This document shows positions 1 through 7,201 of a DNA stretch of 34,238 nucleotides, piece after piece. Source of the DNA: an uncultured Bacteroidales bacterium (GTDB lineage Bacteria; Bacteroidota; Bacteroidia; Bacteroidales; F082); contig CAMVCZ010000037.1 in NCBI GenBank assembly GCA_947166105.1, positions 1 to 34,238 on the forward strand, written 5' to 3'. Position 1 is the stretch's first letter. Each line of letters starts with the position of its first letter. The position numbers and the translations under genes were made by a program. The notes below the pieces were generated by a model that did no database searches, had not been told where the DNA came from, and saw only the letters and a list, made by a program, of their open reading frames with translations.

Positions 1-594
1 TGGAAGCGCAATTCGCCTGACCCCAGCATCAGCTGCGACCACTTCCAAGCGCATTGGCAAGGCTCGTTCTCCTGCTTGGCCGACACCTATACCTTTGAAA
101 TCCAGACGGATGACAAAGCCAAATTGGTCATTGACGGCAAAACCGTAATTGAAAACACTCAGGTATCGAAATATGGCAAAATGAAACTCGAAGCCGGTCA
201 GCACAACATCGAAGTTTTCTACGAAGAATACGACATGGAAGCCGCCATCAGTCTGTATTGGTCGTCGAAGAAGATGGAAAAGCAGGTGATGCAAGGCTTT
301 AAGATGGGAGCCATGCTACCCACGGAAGGCCTAAAGGCCACTTACACCTGCGAGCAACCCAGCGTTTGCTACACGCAAGGCAAGGATGCACTTTACGCCA
401 TCGCATTGGAATATCCTGAAGACCAGTTGGTTTTGAACATCGAAAAACCCGAAAAGGACACGAAAGTCACACTCTTGGGTTGCCCGAAAACCTTGCCATG
501 GCGATACGAAAACGGCCAACTCGTCATCGACACAAGCGGCCTGAAATACAGCGACTTGAAAAGCACAGCGGCTTGGGTGTTCAAAATGAAATGA
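1..594 (+). CDS. Alpha-L-fucosidase (GH29-like), C-terminal part with PA14 domain; 5' end outside window
   Basis: The frame is open from base 1, so the catalytic part lies upstream of the window and only about 197 residues are visible. Visible residues 15-70 look like a PA14 carbohydrate-binding beta-barrel: a W-x-G start, then YTFEIQTDDKAKLVIDG (the PA14 sugar-binding DD and IDG signature), then an aromatic-rich strand ending in LYW. The last 95 residues resemble the C-terminal beta-sandwich of GH29 alpha-L-fucosidases: DALYAIALEYPED, a VTLLG strand, LPWRYENGQLVID and a closing AWVFKMK. GH29 enzymes release terminal fucose from glycans, usually in the periplasm or on the cell surface. The TTG at 76 is an internal codon, not the start. 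The GH29 assignment rests on the C-terminal domain alone, so another PA14-bearing glycosidase is possible. Confidence 0.72.
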   Translation, partial: WKRNSPDPSISCDHFQAHWQGSFSCLADTYTFEIQTDDKAKLVIDGKTVIENTQVSKYGKMKLEAGQHNIEVFYEEYDMEAAISLYWSSKKMEKQVMQGFKMGAMLPTEGLKATYTCEQPSVCYTQGKDALYAIALEYPEDQLVLNIEKPEKDTKVTLLGCPKTLPWRYENGQLVIDTSGLKYSDLKSTAAWVFKMK

Positions 595-595
595 A

Positions 596-617
596 AAAAG
601 CGTCTTAGGCCGCTTTT
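596..617. terminator. Bidirectional intrinsic terminator between convergent genes
   Basis: Perfect 7-bp stem AAAAGCG (596-602) / CGCTTTT (611-617) with an 8-nt loop. A and T tracts flank it on both strands. It sits between the fucosidase stop and the stop of the gene at 621. Confidence 0.7.
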
Positions 618-620
618 CTT

Positions 621-1214
621 TTAGTCTGTCAGTTCCTTAAGACCTTGATAGCCAAGGATTCGATTTGTTCCTTTTGGTATCCGCTTGATGTAGAAACGCT
701 CGTCCTCCTGCACAAACTTGAAATGCAACAGGTCGCCTTTCGGAAAACAATCAATGAAACCAAAACGCTTGGGGCCGACATTTGTCTGATAGGAAAAATC
801 GGAGGTTTTAACGAAGTTCATACGTTTGCCCGATTTCAATATGCTCGGCGTGAAACCGTCGAAATAATTGCGATTAGCCCATTTGCCAGCAAACTGCTGC
901 GGATTCTTCAGGTCATACACCTTCACCATGAAAATTTTGCTGTTCTTCGGTGTCACTTCAAGCACCTTCTGCAAAACCACCTGCTTGTCCATCACGACCT
1001 CCAAATAAAGCCATTGGAAACGGTTTCCCAAATTTTCCCAAATCGGCGTAAAATGCACCATCGCTGTGGTCGAGTCGTTCACTTGCATGACATAATCGCC
1101 CTGCATGGTGCGATAAAACTGTTTGGCATCCTCTTCCGTAAATGCGTCTTGCTTTTGCGCGAAACCGCTAATTGTCAAAAATATAGCGGTCAATAACAAT
1201 GCTATTTTTTTCAT
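621..1214 (-). CDS. Secreted CpcT/CpeT-like protein
   Basis: The 197-residue protein has an N-terminal signal peptide (MKKIALLLTAIFLTISGFAQ, cleavage after about residue 19). The mature part resembles the CpcT/CpeT fold. It has an early QFYRTMQGDY segment, a central NRFQWLYLEVV strand where the family has a conserved GxxlYxEQ-type strand, then KVYDLKNPQQFAG (compare the family's VyrL...dp..y.G region), and a late F-G segment. In cyanobacteria CpcT/CpeT attach bilins to phycobiliproteins, but Bacteroidetes have no phycobilisomes, so that function cannot be carried over. Its own promoter box lies at 1247-1254. The gene converges on the fucosidase gene. I am confident that it is an exported protein of 197 residues; the family call is moderate. 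Confidence 0.55.
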   Translation of the reverse strand: MKKIALLLTAIFLTISGFAQKQDAFTEEDAKQFYRTMQGDYVMQVNDSTTAMVHFTPIWENLGNRFQWLYLEVVMDKQVVLQKVLEVTPKNSKIFMVKVYDLKNPQQFAGKWANRNYFDGFTPSILKSGKRMNFVKTSDFSYQTNVGPKRFGFIDCFPKGDLLHFKFVQEDERFYIKRIPKGTNRILGYQGLKELTD

Positions 1215-1246
1215 ATCAATGTCTCTCTTTCATTGGTTTGAGCTTG

Positions 1247-1254
1247 CAAAATTA
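1247..1254 (-). promoter_or_regulatory. Bacteroidetes -7 promoter box
   Basis: On the minus strand the sequence is TAATTTTG followed by C, an exact match to TAnnTTTG. It lies about 33 bases upstream of the ATG at 1214. A -33 box at the usual spacing is not clear. Confidence 0.55.
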
Positions 1255-1286
1255 GAAAAACTTTCCATCTACTTTCCACAATCAGA

Positions 1287-2657
1287 TTATTTCCCAAACA
1301 TTCGCCTCACTCTTTCATCCAAATACCGCTCTGGCGACGGTGCAGGTGCTTCGCCGATTTTGTTGCCCTTGCGGATGAGGATGTACTCGGGGAAGGTGCG
1401 CACGTTGTAGGCTTCCAAAAGAAGGATGTTATCGCCGAGGTCCAAAAGCGGCCAGTCCATCCGTTTTTCGGTGAATTGTTGTTTGAAAATGTCCATCTTG
1501 TCGTGAGTGGCGATGGTGAGGATTTGCACCGTGTCCTGCCATTGGTGGTGAAGGCTGCACAATTCCGCAAACTGCCGCTCGCTGACGGGCGACATACCGT
1601 CCACAAATTGAAGCAGCACCAAACCATCCTTGAAATCCGATAAGCTAACCACATTGCCGTTGCCGTCTTTTAGCGTGAATACAGGAGCATCCGTGCCAGC
1701 GGCCAACCGATTGAATTTCTCGAAGAAATCGCTGATGATGGCCTTGTGCTCGGCGTATTTCGTCTGGCTCTTTATATAATTAAGGTGGTCTTTAGCAATG
1801 CGGCTCGTGTTGCGGTCGCCGTAGCAAAGTTTCTGCAAATTATAAATGGTGATGAGTTCGGCAAGTCGCGGATTGTTGGCAATGAGCGGGTCGGTGTCCA
1901 AATAATTTTTGAACGCCGCCGGACCTTCCATGAAAGCATCGTTAAGAAGGTGGCTGTCGTAGGAGGCACTGTTGAAATAGCCGCCAAACAATTCCTTGAA
2001 CAAGTCGATGTAGGCACTTTGAGTGTAAAGCACGGGCTGCCCGTCAAAATAGTCCTTGATGATTTTCTTGCCACCATCGGCACTGATACCCAGACGGATA
2101 GCGGCAATCTTATAACGGTTGTAGTTCTTCACATATTCCGACTTGATGTCGGGCACTTCGCGACTGATGGCGTTTTGGATGGAGTCGATGTAGCGCATTT
2201 GGCGGCCCCGGTAAATCTGGTTGAAATGCTCCATCATGTAGCCGTTGACGATTTCCTCGGAATAAACGATTTGCCGGTAAATTCCCTTGTCGGAGGCTCG
2301 TTTCACACGGATGGTAGGCGTTTCTTTTTCAAAATACGATACATCTTCTTGCTGTTCGGGAACAATGATTTCGATGTCGTAAATAGCATTGGGTGAAAGA
2401 ATTAGATCGACATGCTCCAACCCGATATAGATTCGGGCGGGGAGAATCTGCTTCACCGCGCCTTCAAGGATGAAATGGCCTTGGGCGTCGGTTTTACCTT
2501 GGTCAAGCAAGATGCCGGTTTCGTTGACGAGGTCTTCGTAAGCAAAAAGCCTAATCAAGACGTTGGTTTGGTTGCTTCGTCCGGTAATCGTCACATTTTG
2601 GGCGGTTGCCGTGAGGAAAAGCAGGGCAAAAAAAAGTGTAGTAATCCTTCGTTTCAT
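1287..2657 (-). CDS. TlpA/AhpC-TSA thioredoxin-fold protein lacking the CXXC active site
   Basis: The 456-residue exported protein has a signal peptide at residues 1-19. Residues 20-100 resemble the DUF4369-type beta domain often found before TlpA-like domains in Bacteroidetes. The middle is mostly helical. Residues 319-456 are a thioredoxin-like domain opening with AAGTDAPVFTLKDGNG. Where TlpA/ResA proteins carry WCxxC, this protein has FVDGMSPVSERQ with no cysteine, although the later cis-proline region (VRTFPEY) is kept. It is therefore probably not a disulfide reductase and may instead be a structural or binding member of the family. It follows coaD after 26 bases on the same strand and may be cotranscribed with it. 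Confidence 0.72.
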   Translation of the reverse strand: MKRRITTLFFALLFLTATAQNVTITGRSNQTNVLIRLFAYEDLVNETGILLDQGKTDAQGHFILEGAVKQILPARIYIGLEHVDLILSPNAIYDIEIIVPEQQEDVSYFEKETPTIRVKRASDKGIYRQIVYSEEIVNGYMMEHFNQIYRGRQMRYIDSIQNAISREVPDIKSEYVKNYNRYKIAAIRLGISADGGKKIIKDYFDGQPVLYTQSAYIDLFKELFGGYFNSASYDSHLLNDAFMEGPAAFKNYLDTDPLIANNPRLAELITIYNLQKLCYGDRNTSRIAKDHLNYIKSQTKYAEHKAIISDFFEKFNRLAAGTDAPVFTLKDGNGNVVSLSDFKDGLVLLQFVDGMSPVSERQFAELCSLHHQWQDTVQILTIATHDKMDIFKQQFTEKRMDWPLLDLGDNILLLEAYNVRTFPEYILIRKGNKIGEAPAPSPERYLDERVRRMFGK

Positions 2658-2683
2658 GCTGTGAAAACGAGGAAAAGTCGTGT

Positions 2684-3154
2684 TTATTGCTTTTCGGGCA
2701 ACTTCACTTCGATTGGCAAAAACTTGGAAGTGTCGCCGCCATTCTTGTAGATGTCGCGGACAACGCTCGACGACACACCAACCAACTCACTTTCAGTGAG
2801 CAAGAAGATGGTTTCCAACTCGGGATGAAGGCGCTTGTTGGCGTGCCCAATCATGTTTTCGTACTCAAAATCGCTGCCGCAACGTAGGCCACGGATGATG
2901 GTGCGTGCGCCTACTTTCTTGCAGAAGTCGGCAGTGAGGCCTTGGTAGCTCTCCACTTTCACTTGCGGATAGTCCTTGAAAACGGCCTCGCACCACGCGA
3001 TGCGGTCTTGCAAATCAAAAGTGGAACGCTTTTCCATATTGATGCCGACTGCGACATAAATCTCGTCGAAGATGGGCAAGGCCCTCAAAACGATGCTGCG
3101 GTGTCCCAAGGTGATGGGGTCGAAGGAACCGGGGAAAACGGCTATTCTTTTCAT
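2684..3154 (-). CDS. coaD: Phosphopantetheine adenylyltransferase
   Basis: CoaD transfers AMP from ATP to 4'-phosphopantetheine, the penultimate step of coenzyme A synthesis, in the cytoplasm. The 156-residue length is typical. Residues 6-18 (VFPGSFDPITLGH) hold the nucleotidyltransferase motif with the H/T-x-G-H ATP-binding histidine. IIRGLR lies near residue 90, and the C-terminal VGVSSSVVRDI corresponds to the conserved SSSxVRE/D motif. The ATG at 3154 places the P-G-S-F-D motif at the usual distance from the N-terminus. It is upstream of the CXXC-less thioredoxin-like gene. No clear promoter box was seen upstream, where a REP-like repeat occupies most of the spacer. Confidence 0.95.
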   Translation of the reverse strand: MKRIAVFPGSFDPITLGHRSIVLRALPIFDEIYVAVGINMEKRSTFDLQDRIAWCEAVFKDYPQVKVESYQGLTADFCKKVGARTIIRGLRCGSDFEYENMIGHANKRLHPELETIFLLTESELVGVSSSVVRDIYKNGGDTSKFLPIEVKLPEKQ

Positions 3155-3183
3155 TGTGTTGTATTTACAATATTAAATCGTGC

Positions 3184-3245
3184 CCTTCAACAGGCTCAGG
3201 AACCTTAAACACCTATCTCATTAAGGACGTTGAGCTTGTCGAAAC
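3184..3245. repeat. REPIN-like imperfect palindrome between coaD and the NUDIX gene
   Basis: Two related arms face each other: CCTTCAACAGGCTCAGG (3184-3200) and GTTGAGCTTGTCGAAAC (3229-3245). Reverse-complemented, the second arm shares the ACA-GCTCA core with the first. An inner pair CCTTAA (3203-3208) / TTAAGG (3221-3226) extends the palindrome. This layout is typical of dispersed intergenic REP doublets. No other copy is seen in this window, and its sequence differs from the REPs around the transposase at 11454. Confidence 0.55.
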
Positions 3246-3260
3246 GCCGCCACAAAAGTA

Positions 3261-3887
3261 TTACTTTGTAACGACTTGGTGCAAATCTTTTCCAAGAATT
3301 TCGCTTATTGAGCGGAATGTTCCTTTCAAAAACGCCTCAATATCTTCATTTCCAATGAGTTTTATCTCCGTAATGCCTTCCTCGGTTTGCGGTTTGGGCT
3401 GGATGGCTTCTCCGCTTTCCATCAAGTACCAATAGGTGCGTTTCAGTCGCCATTCTTCACCAACTTGATAGCAATGCCAAGAGGACGGCAATGCTTTGAC
3501 AATCTGTAAATTGCCTATTCCTGTTTCCTCTGTCACTTCGCGCAAGGCGGCGTTTTCGGACGATTCACCTTTTTCTATATGTCCCTTGGGCAGGTCGGGA
3601 ATCCCGTTGCGCACAATGCTGACGATTTTCCCATCCTTGACCACGATTCCACCCGCTGCAGGTGCCATTCGGAAGGTTGTTTTCAAGGCTTCCACCACGG
3701 CATTTTCGCCCACTTCGTGGACAAAAGTGTCGGTTTGCTCCTTGTCGGCAAGCCATTCCTGCAAAAAATCACAGAGGATGTCGATTTCGTATCTGTCAGA
3801 TTCTGGGAACATTGCGTCGAATTTCAATGCATTGCCATCAATTTTTGGAAAAATCAATGCTTTGTTTTCTTGAAAAATCTTGTACAT
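3261..3887 (-). CDS. NUDIX hydrolase
   Basis: The 208-residue protein probably hydrolyses a nucleoside diphosphate linked to another group; the substrate cannot be read from sequence. The NUDIX box GX5EX7REUXEEXGU is complete: GHIEKGE, seven residues, then REVTEETG. It is preceded by an AAGGIVV strand. The N-terminal 80 residues are a separate alpha/beta region. I chose the ATG at 3887 (MYKIFQENKALIF). An in-frame ATG at 3944 would add 19 residues but runs through the pyrE promoter and gives a poor N-terminus. The gene is divergent from pyrE with a 69-base gap. Confidence 0.88.
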   Translation of the reverse strand: MYKIFQENKALIFPKIDGNALKFDAMFPESDRYEIDILCDFLQEWLADKEQTDTFVHEVGENAVVEALKTTFRMAPAAGGIVVKDGKIVSIVRNGIPDLPKGHIEKGESSENAALREVTEETGIGNLQIVKALPSSWHCYQVGEEWRLKRTYWYLMESGEAIQPKPQTEEGITEIKLIGNEDIEAFLKGTFRSISEILGKDLHQVVTK

Positions 3888-3890
3888 TTG
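3861..3890 (+). promoter_or_regulatory. Promoter for pyrE, overlapping the NUDIX start codon
   Basis: TACATTTG (3883-3890), followed by C, matches TAnnTTTG exactly, and TTTG at 3861-3864 can serve as the -33 element with an 18-base spacer. Transcription would start near 3897, about 60 bases before the pyrE ATG. The -7 box covers the start codon of the opposite-strand NUDIX gene (3885-3887). Confidence 0.6.
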
Positions 3891-3956
3891 CAGTCGATTT
3901 TGATTGTTTTCAAGCGACAAAGATACACAAATTCGTTTCGACAAAGTTCAATTACT

Positions 3957-4604
3957 ATGAAATACGATGACTCAGCATTGACTTTGGCCTTGCACCTGCT
4001 ACAGATTAAGGCCGTGAAACTCAGCCCGAAAGCCCCGTTCACTTGGGCTTCTGGACTGAAAAGCCCCATTTATTGCGACAACCGCGTCACGCTTTCCTAT
4101 CCCGCCGTACGGACCTACATTCGCCAGCAGTTTGTGGAGAAAATCGTGCAATACTACGGCAAGCCCGATGTGATTGCAGGCGTGGCCACGGGTGGCATCG
4201 CCCAAGGCGCGTTGGTGGCGCAGGAATTGGGGTTGCCTTTCGTTTATGTGCGTTCCGAGAAAAAATCGCACGGGATGCAAAACCAGATTGAGGGTGTCAT
4301 CAATGCGGGGCAGTCGGTGGTGGTCGTCGAGGACTTGGTTTCCACGGGCAAGTCGAGCCTCTTGGCCGTTGATGCCTTGCGCGAAGCAGGTGCCGAAGTG
4401 AAGGGTATGGTGGCCATTTTCACCTACCAGATGGAGCTTGCCAAACAAAACTTTGAGGCGAAAAACTGCCAGTTAGTCACTTTGTCGAACTACGAAACCT
4501 TGATTCACAAGGCTGTCGAGGAAGCCTACATCACCGAAGAGGATGTGGAATCCCTGAAGGAATGGCGCAAAGACCAGCAGGCTTGGAGCGACCGCTGGAA
4601 TTGA
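3957..4604 (+). CDS. pyrE: Orotate phosphoribosyltransferase
   Basis: PyrE joins orotate and PRPP to give orotidine 5'-monophosphate in de novo pyrimidine synthesis. The 215-residue protein shows the type I phosphoribosyltransferase features: a hood region (FTWASGLKSPIYCDNR), the conserved VRSEKKSHG loop with catalytic lysines, and the PRPP-binding motif VVVVEDLVSTGKS. I chose the ATG at 3957 (MKYDDSALTLAL). The frame stays open upstream to 3579, but that stretch overlaps the NUDIX gene and its promoter and shows no protein-like sequence. It ends at a strong hairpin shared with birA. Confidence 0.95.
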   Translation: MKYDDSALTLALHLLQIKAVKLSPKAPFTWASGLKSPIYCDNRVTLSYPAVRTYIRQQFVEKIVQYYGKPDVIAGVATGGIAQGALVAQELGLPFVYVRSEKKSHGMQNQIEGVINAGQSVVVVEDLVSTGKSSLLAVDALREAGAEVKGMVAIFTYQMELAKQNFEAKNCQLVTLSNYETLIHKAVEEAYITEEDVESLKEWRKDQQAWSDRWN

Positions 4605-4627
4605 CCTCATTCGAAGGCGTTTTGACC

Positions 4628-4676
4628 AAAAAAGTCCAAGAAAAAGTCCAAGTTGGACATTTCTTGGACTTTTTTT
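4628..4676. terminator. Long nested bidirectional terminator between pyrE and birA
   Basis: The outer arms AAAAAAGTCCAAG (4628-4640) and CTTGGACTTTTTT (4663-4675) are perfectly complementary. Between them a second copy, AAAAGTCCAA, pairs with TTGGACATTT with one mismatch across a single-base loop. The result is a stem of about 23 bp built from repeats of the core AGTCCAA. Another GGACTTTT copy lies at about 4687. A and T tracts on both sides suit termination of both convergent genes. Confidence 0.8.
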
Positions 4677-4693
4677 GGATCTTTTTTGGACTT

Positions 4694-5431
4694 TTAGTTG
4701 GAAATAATGAATCTAATTTCCTTAATATCAAAACAATACGGCTTGTTTTCCGTGTCCAAAAGTTGCAGTCTTCCAAATGAATCAATCCCTGTCATAAACA
4801 GCCGCAAAACCTTCCCTTCGACTTCATAATCCGCCCAAGTGCGGTAGCGGAAAAGCCGTTTCAAGTAATCTTTCTCAATGGAGGTAGGGGTGGATTGCAA
4901 TTGCTGCACCTTTATTAATATACGCTCCGCGATTTGTTCCAACAAAGGCTTCAAGTCATATTCCTTTCCCGTGACCATTTTCAGCGAAATCGGGTGAGTG
5001 GGCCAGTCTTGGAATTGCATTTGGTTGACATTCAGCCCAATACCAATGATGGAAACATCCATCATGTTGGCTTTGATGGTGCTGTTGATGAGGATTCCGG
5101 CGAGTTTTCTGTTTTCAAAATAGATGTCGTTGGGCCATTTGATGGACAACTTTTCAGAGGGCAAAAGGGTGTCCAAAACTTCAATGATACCCAAGGGCAC
5201 GGCCTCGGAGAGCAAAAACTGCCGCTCGGCGGGCAAGAAACCCATGTCCAAAGCCAAAGAGAAAGTGAGGTTCTTTCCAACCTCACTTTCCCATCCGTTG
5301 CTCCCCATGCCTTTGCCTGCGGTTTGTTCGTCGGTACTTACCACCCAATTGTGGGTGTCGTGTTCCGATTGTTGGCGTTGCAGGTAGGCGTTGGTGGAGT
5401 CAATCTGCTCTAAATGAATGTATTTGAGCAT
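4694..5431 (-). CDS. birA: Biotin--[acetyl-CoA-carboxylase] ligase, monofunctional
   Basis: The enzyme activates biotin as biotinyl-AMP and attaches it to the lysine of biotin carboxyl carrier proteins. At 245 residues it lacks the N-terminal helix-turn-helix of the E. coli repressor form, so it should be ligase only. Residues 39-48 (GKGMGSNGW) correspond to the biotinyl-AMP loop GRGRxGRxW, although two of the usual arginines are replaced. KWPND (98-102), KLAGILIN (109-116) and IGIGLNVN are intact. The ATG at 5431-5429 overlaps the TAA of the upstream Omp28-like gene by one base (TAATG), which suggests translational coupling. Confidence 0.93.
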   Translation of the reverse strand: MLKYIHLEQIDSTNAYLQRQQSEHDTHNWVVSTDEQTAGKGMGSNGWESEVGKNLTFSLALDMGFLPAERQFLLSEAVPLGIIEVLDTLLPSEKLSIKWPNDIYFENRKLAGILINSTIKANMMDVSIIGIGLNVNQMQFQDWPTHPISLKMVTGKEYDLKPLLEQIAERILIKVQQLQSTPTSIEKDYLKRLFRYRTWADYEVEGKVLRLFMTGIDSFGRLQLLDTENKPYCFDIKEIRFIISN

Positions 5432-7059
5432 TATTTTACCACGATTCTTTGTGTCTCCTCACCGACTTGGACGGCATAGACTCCTGCGCCGAAACGCTTC
5501 ATGTCAATTTGGAGCCAACCGTCGCATTGGCCTTCAAAGACACGCTGTCCGGCCATGCTATAAATGGTGACATTTTGCACACCCTCGCCAACGATGTTCA
5601 CCAAACCTGTAGTCGGATTGGGATAGATGCTTGTGCTCGTGCCAAAATTTTCATCCACATCGGCAGTCACCTCGTAAGAGAACTCGTTGCTCTCGCTGAA
5701 GCCGAATGTGCCGCCCGAGAAAAGCGTTGTGCCACCAGCTTTCAAACCATACACGCCTCCAACAAGTCCATTGCCGCCTGCATCGTAAATGGTGAAATCG
5801 TAGCAACCGTCGCTTGTGATGTCGAGGATTTCGGTGTGCATGGTGTTGGCCTGCTCGTAGGGACCACCTTCAAGGACAACCTCACCCGTCAAAAGATTGG
5901 TCACTTTCCAAGTGGTTTCCTGTGGGTTGGCATCGGTGCGGATGCTGAGTTTCATCTCTTTGGCCACATTTTGGCGTGCAGCCTTGAAATCGTAATCAGC
6001 GATGTCGTTGGTCGGGACCTCGTCGAGGCCGCCGTTAATGTTCACAATCGCCACCTCCAAGGTGTTTTCGTCTTCAAGGTCGAAACTAATCTCGCCCAAA
6101 TCGACAGTCGTCTTTCCAAAAGTCGGCAAGTTGCCCGTCCATTCCACCGTCTTGACAGGTTTCTCGTTGACGAGCACTTCCATCTCGACGGAGGTCAATG
6201 CGTTGCTGCCGTTGTTGGTCAGGAGGACTTCAGGCTTGGCCTCGCCGCTGCAATTGGTGCCCTTCATGTTGCTGATGTCGCTCAGCATGGCTTCGTTGGC
6301 ATAAAAAGGCTCCATGTTTTCGCTCGACTTGCAGGCTTGCACCACCTCTTTAGAAACCGAATTCTGCACCCAAGCAATGGCATCCAACTGGCTCATATCG
6401 TATATGTTGGCCAATTCCCAAGTGTAGGTGTAAGCGAAATAGCTGTCAATGCTGTTAAGACTGCCAAGGGCTTGTCCACCCGAGCCGGGCAAAAGTTTCT
6501 TCATCACGCTGTAAAAATCGCGCTCGCCGTTTGGGCCAGGGGCTGAGTTAAAGTGGATTTCCCTCTCAATGACACCCACATAGAGCTTGAAATTGCCCTC
6601 AACAGCCGTAGAAGTGCGGCCCATCACATGAACCGTGATGGTGTTTTCGGCCTCGTTCACCTCATACGAAAGGCGCATCTCCATTGGCGACTCCAAAGTT
6701 TGCAACTGATTGAGAATGTTTTGGTTCAGTTGGACAGGATTGCTCGAATAGCGGTTGCCGTCAATCACCACATGCGGAACGGAATTGACACCATAGTAGC
6801 TCGTTCTTGCCCCGTTTTCGGCGGTGTTGTGGAGATACATCGGGTCGGCGGCGGAAGGCCAGTTCACATGGTACTTGATGGCCGCCACTTTGTCAGGATT
6901 GGCTGCGATGAGAGCGTCCATTGCGGGATTATAGGCCGCACAAGGACCGCAACCTGTGTTGGTGAAACTTTCGAGGAGCAACATGCGCTCGTTTTGCGCA
7001 TTGGCTTTCAGAGAAAAAAGCATCAGTAAAGATGCCACAATCAAAGTAGTTTTTTTCAT
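5431..7059 (-). CDS. Omp28-like secreted protein with N-terminal thioredoxin fold and T9SS type A sorting domain
   Basis: The 542-residue protein has a signal peptide at 1-21. A thioredoxin-like domain follows, with ESFTNTGCGPC (cysteines 37 and 40) and a cis-proline loop SVPHVVIDG (residues 93-101), the arrangement seen in Omp28-related proteins. The middle is beta-rich, including a repeat-like region with EVLLTNNGSNALTSVEMEVL (residues ~278-297). From about residue 478 it ends in a T9SS type A domain: SIYPNPTTGLVNI, VTIYSMAGQRVF and a closing QRIVVK. Such domains direct export through the SprA channel and are removed on secretion, leaving the protein outside the cell or on its surface. It has an exact promoter box at 7090-7097. 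It overlaps birA by one base, though the two have no obvious functional link. Confidence 0.88.
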   Translation of the reverse strand: MKKTTLIVASLLMLFSLKANAQNERMLLLESFTNTGCGPCAAYNPAMDALIAANPDKVAAIKYHVNWPSAADPMYLHNTAENGARTSYYGVNSVPHVVIDGNRYSSNPVQLNQNILNQLQTLESPMEMRLSYEVNEAENTITVHVMGRTSTAVEGNFKLYVGVIEREIHFNSAPGPNGERDFYSVMKKLLPGSGGQALGSLNSIDSYFAYTYTWELANIYDMSQLDAIAWVQNSVSKEVVQACKSSENMEPFYANEAMLSDISNMKGTNCSGEAKPEVLLTNNGSNALTSVEMEVLVNEKPVKTVEWTGNLPTFGKTTVDLGEISFDLEDENTLEVAIVNINGGLDEVPTNDIADYDFKAARQNVAKEMKLSIRTDANPQETTWKVTNLLTGEVVLEGGPYEQANTMHTEILDITSDGCYDFTIYDAGGNGLVGGVYGLKAGGTTLFSGGTFGFSESNEFSYEVTADVDENFGTSTSIYPNPTTGLVNIVGEGVQNVTIYSMAGQRVFEGQCDGWLQIDMKRFGAGVYAVQVGEETQRIVVK

Positions 7060-7089
7060 TTGGCAATGATTTTAATGTGTTTTTCAGCA

Positions 7090-7120
7090 CAAAAGTAGGC
7101 ATTTTTCAAAAAATGGCAAT
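7090..7120 (-). promoter_or_regulatory. Promoter for the Omp28-like gene
   Basis: On the minus strand TACTTTTG (7097-7090) matches TAnnTTTG exactly, and ATTG (7120-7117) sits exactly 19 bases upstream as a -33 element. It is about 30 bases from the ATG at 7059. Confidence 0.65.
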
Positions 7121-7126
7121 ATTTTT

Positions 7127-7158
7127 GTTGCAAGATTGGGAAAAGTTTCGCACTTTTG
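7127..7158 (+). promoter_or_regulatory. Promoter for the T9SS cargo gene at 7202
   Basis: CACTTTTG (7151-7158), followed by C, matches TAnnTTTG at seven of eight positions. GTTG at 7127-7130 lies 20 bases upstream. The predicted start near 7165 leaves a leader of about 37 bases. It is back to back with the promoter at 7090-7120. Confidence 0.5.
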
Positions 7159-7201
7159 CACGTTGAAATAAGGACACATTAACAATTAAAAAACGTAATC
7201 T

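Noticed and set aside
3579..3956. In-frame upstream extension of pyrE
   Set aside because: It overlaps the NUDIX gene on the other strand and the pyrE promoter, and its sequence is not PyrE-like; the ATG at 3957 gives the normal length.
5449..6546. Long open frame antisense to the Omp28-like gene (365 codons)
   Set aside because: It is opposite a well-supported gene, has no recognisable domain, and arises from codon bias on the true strand.
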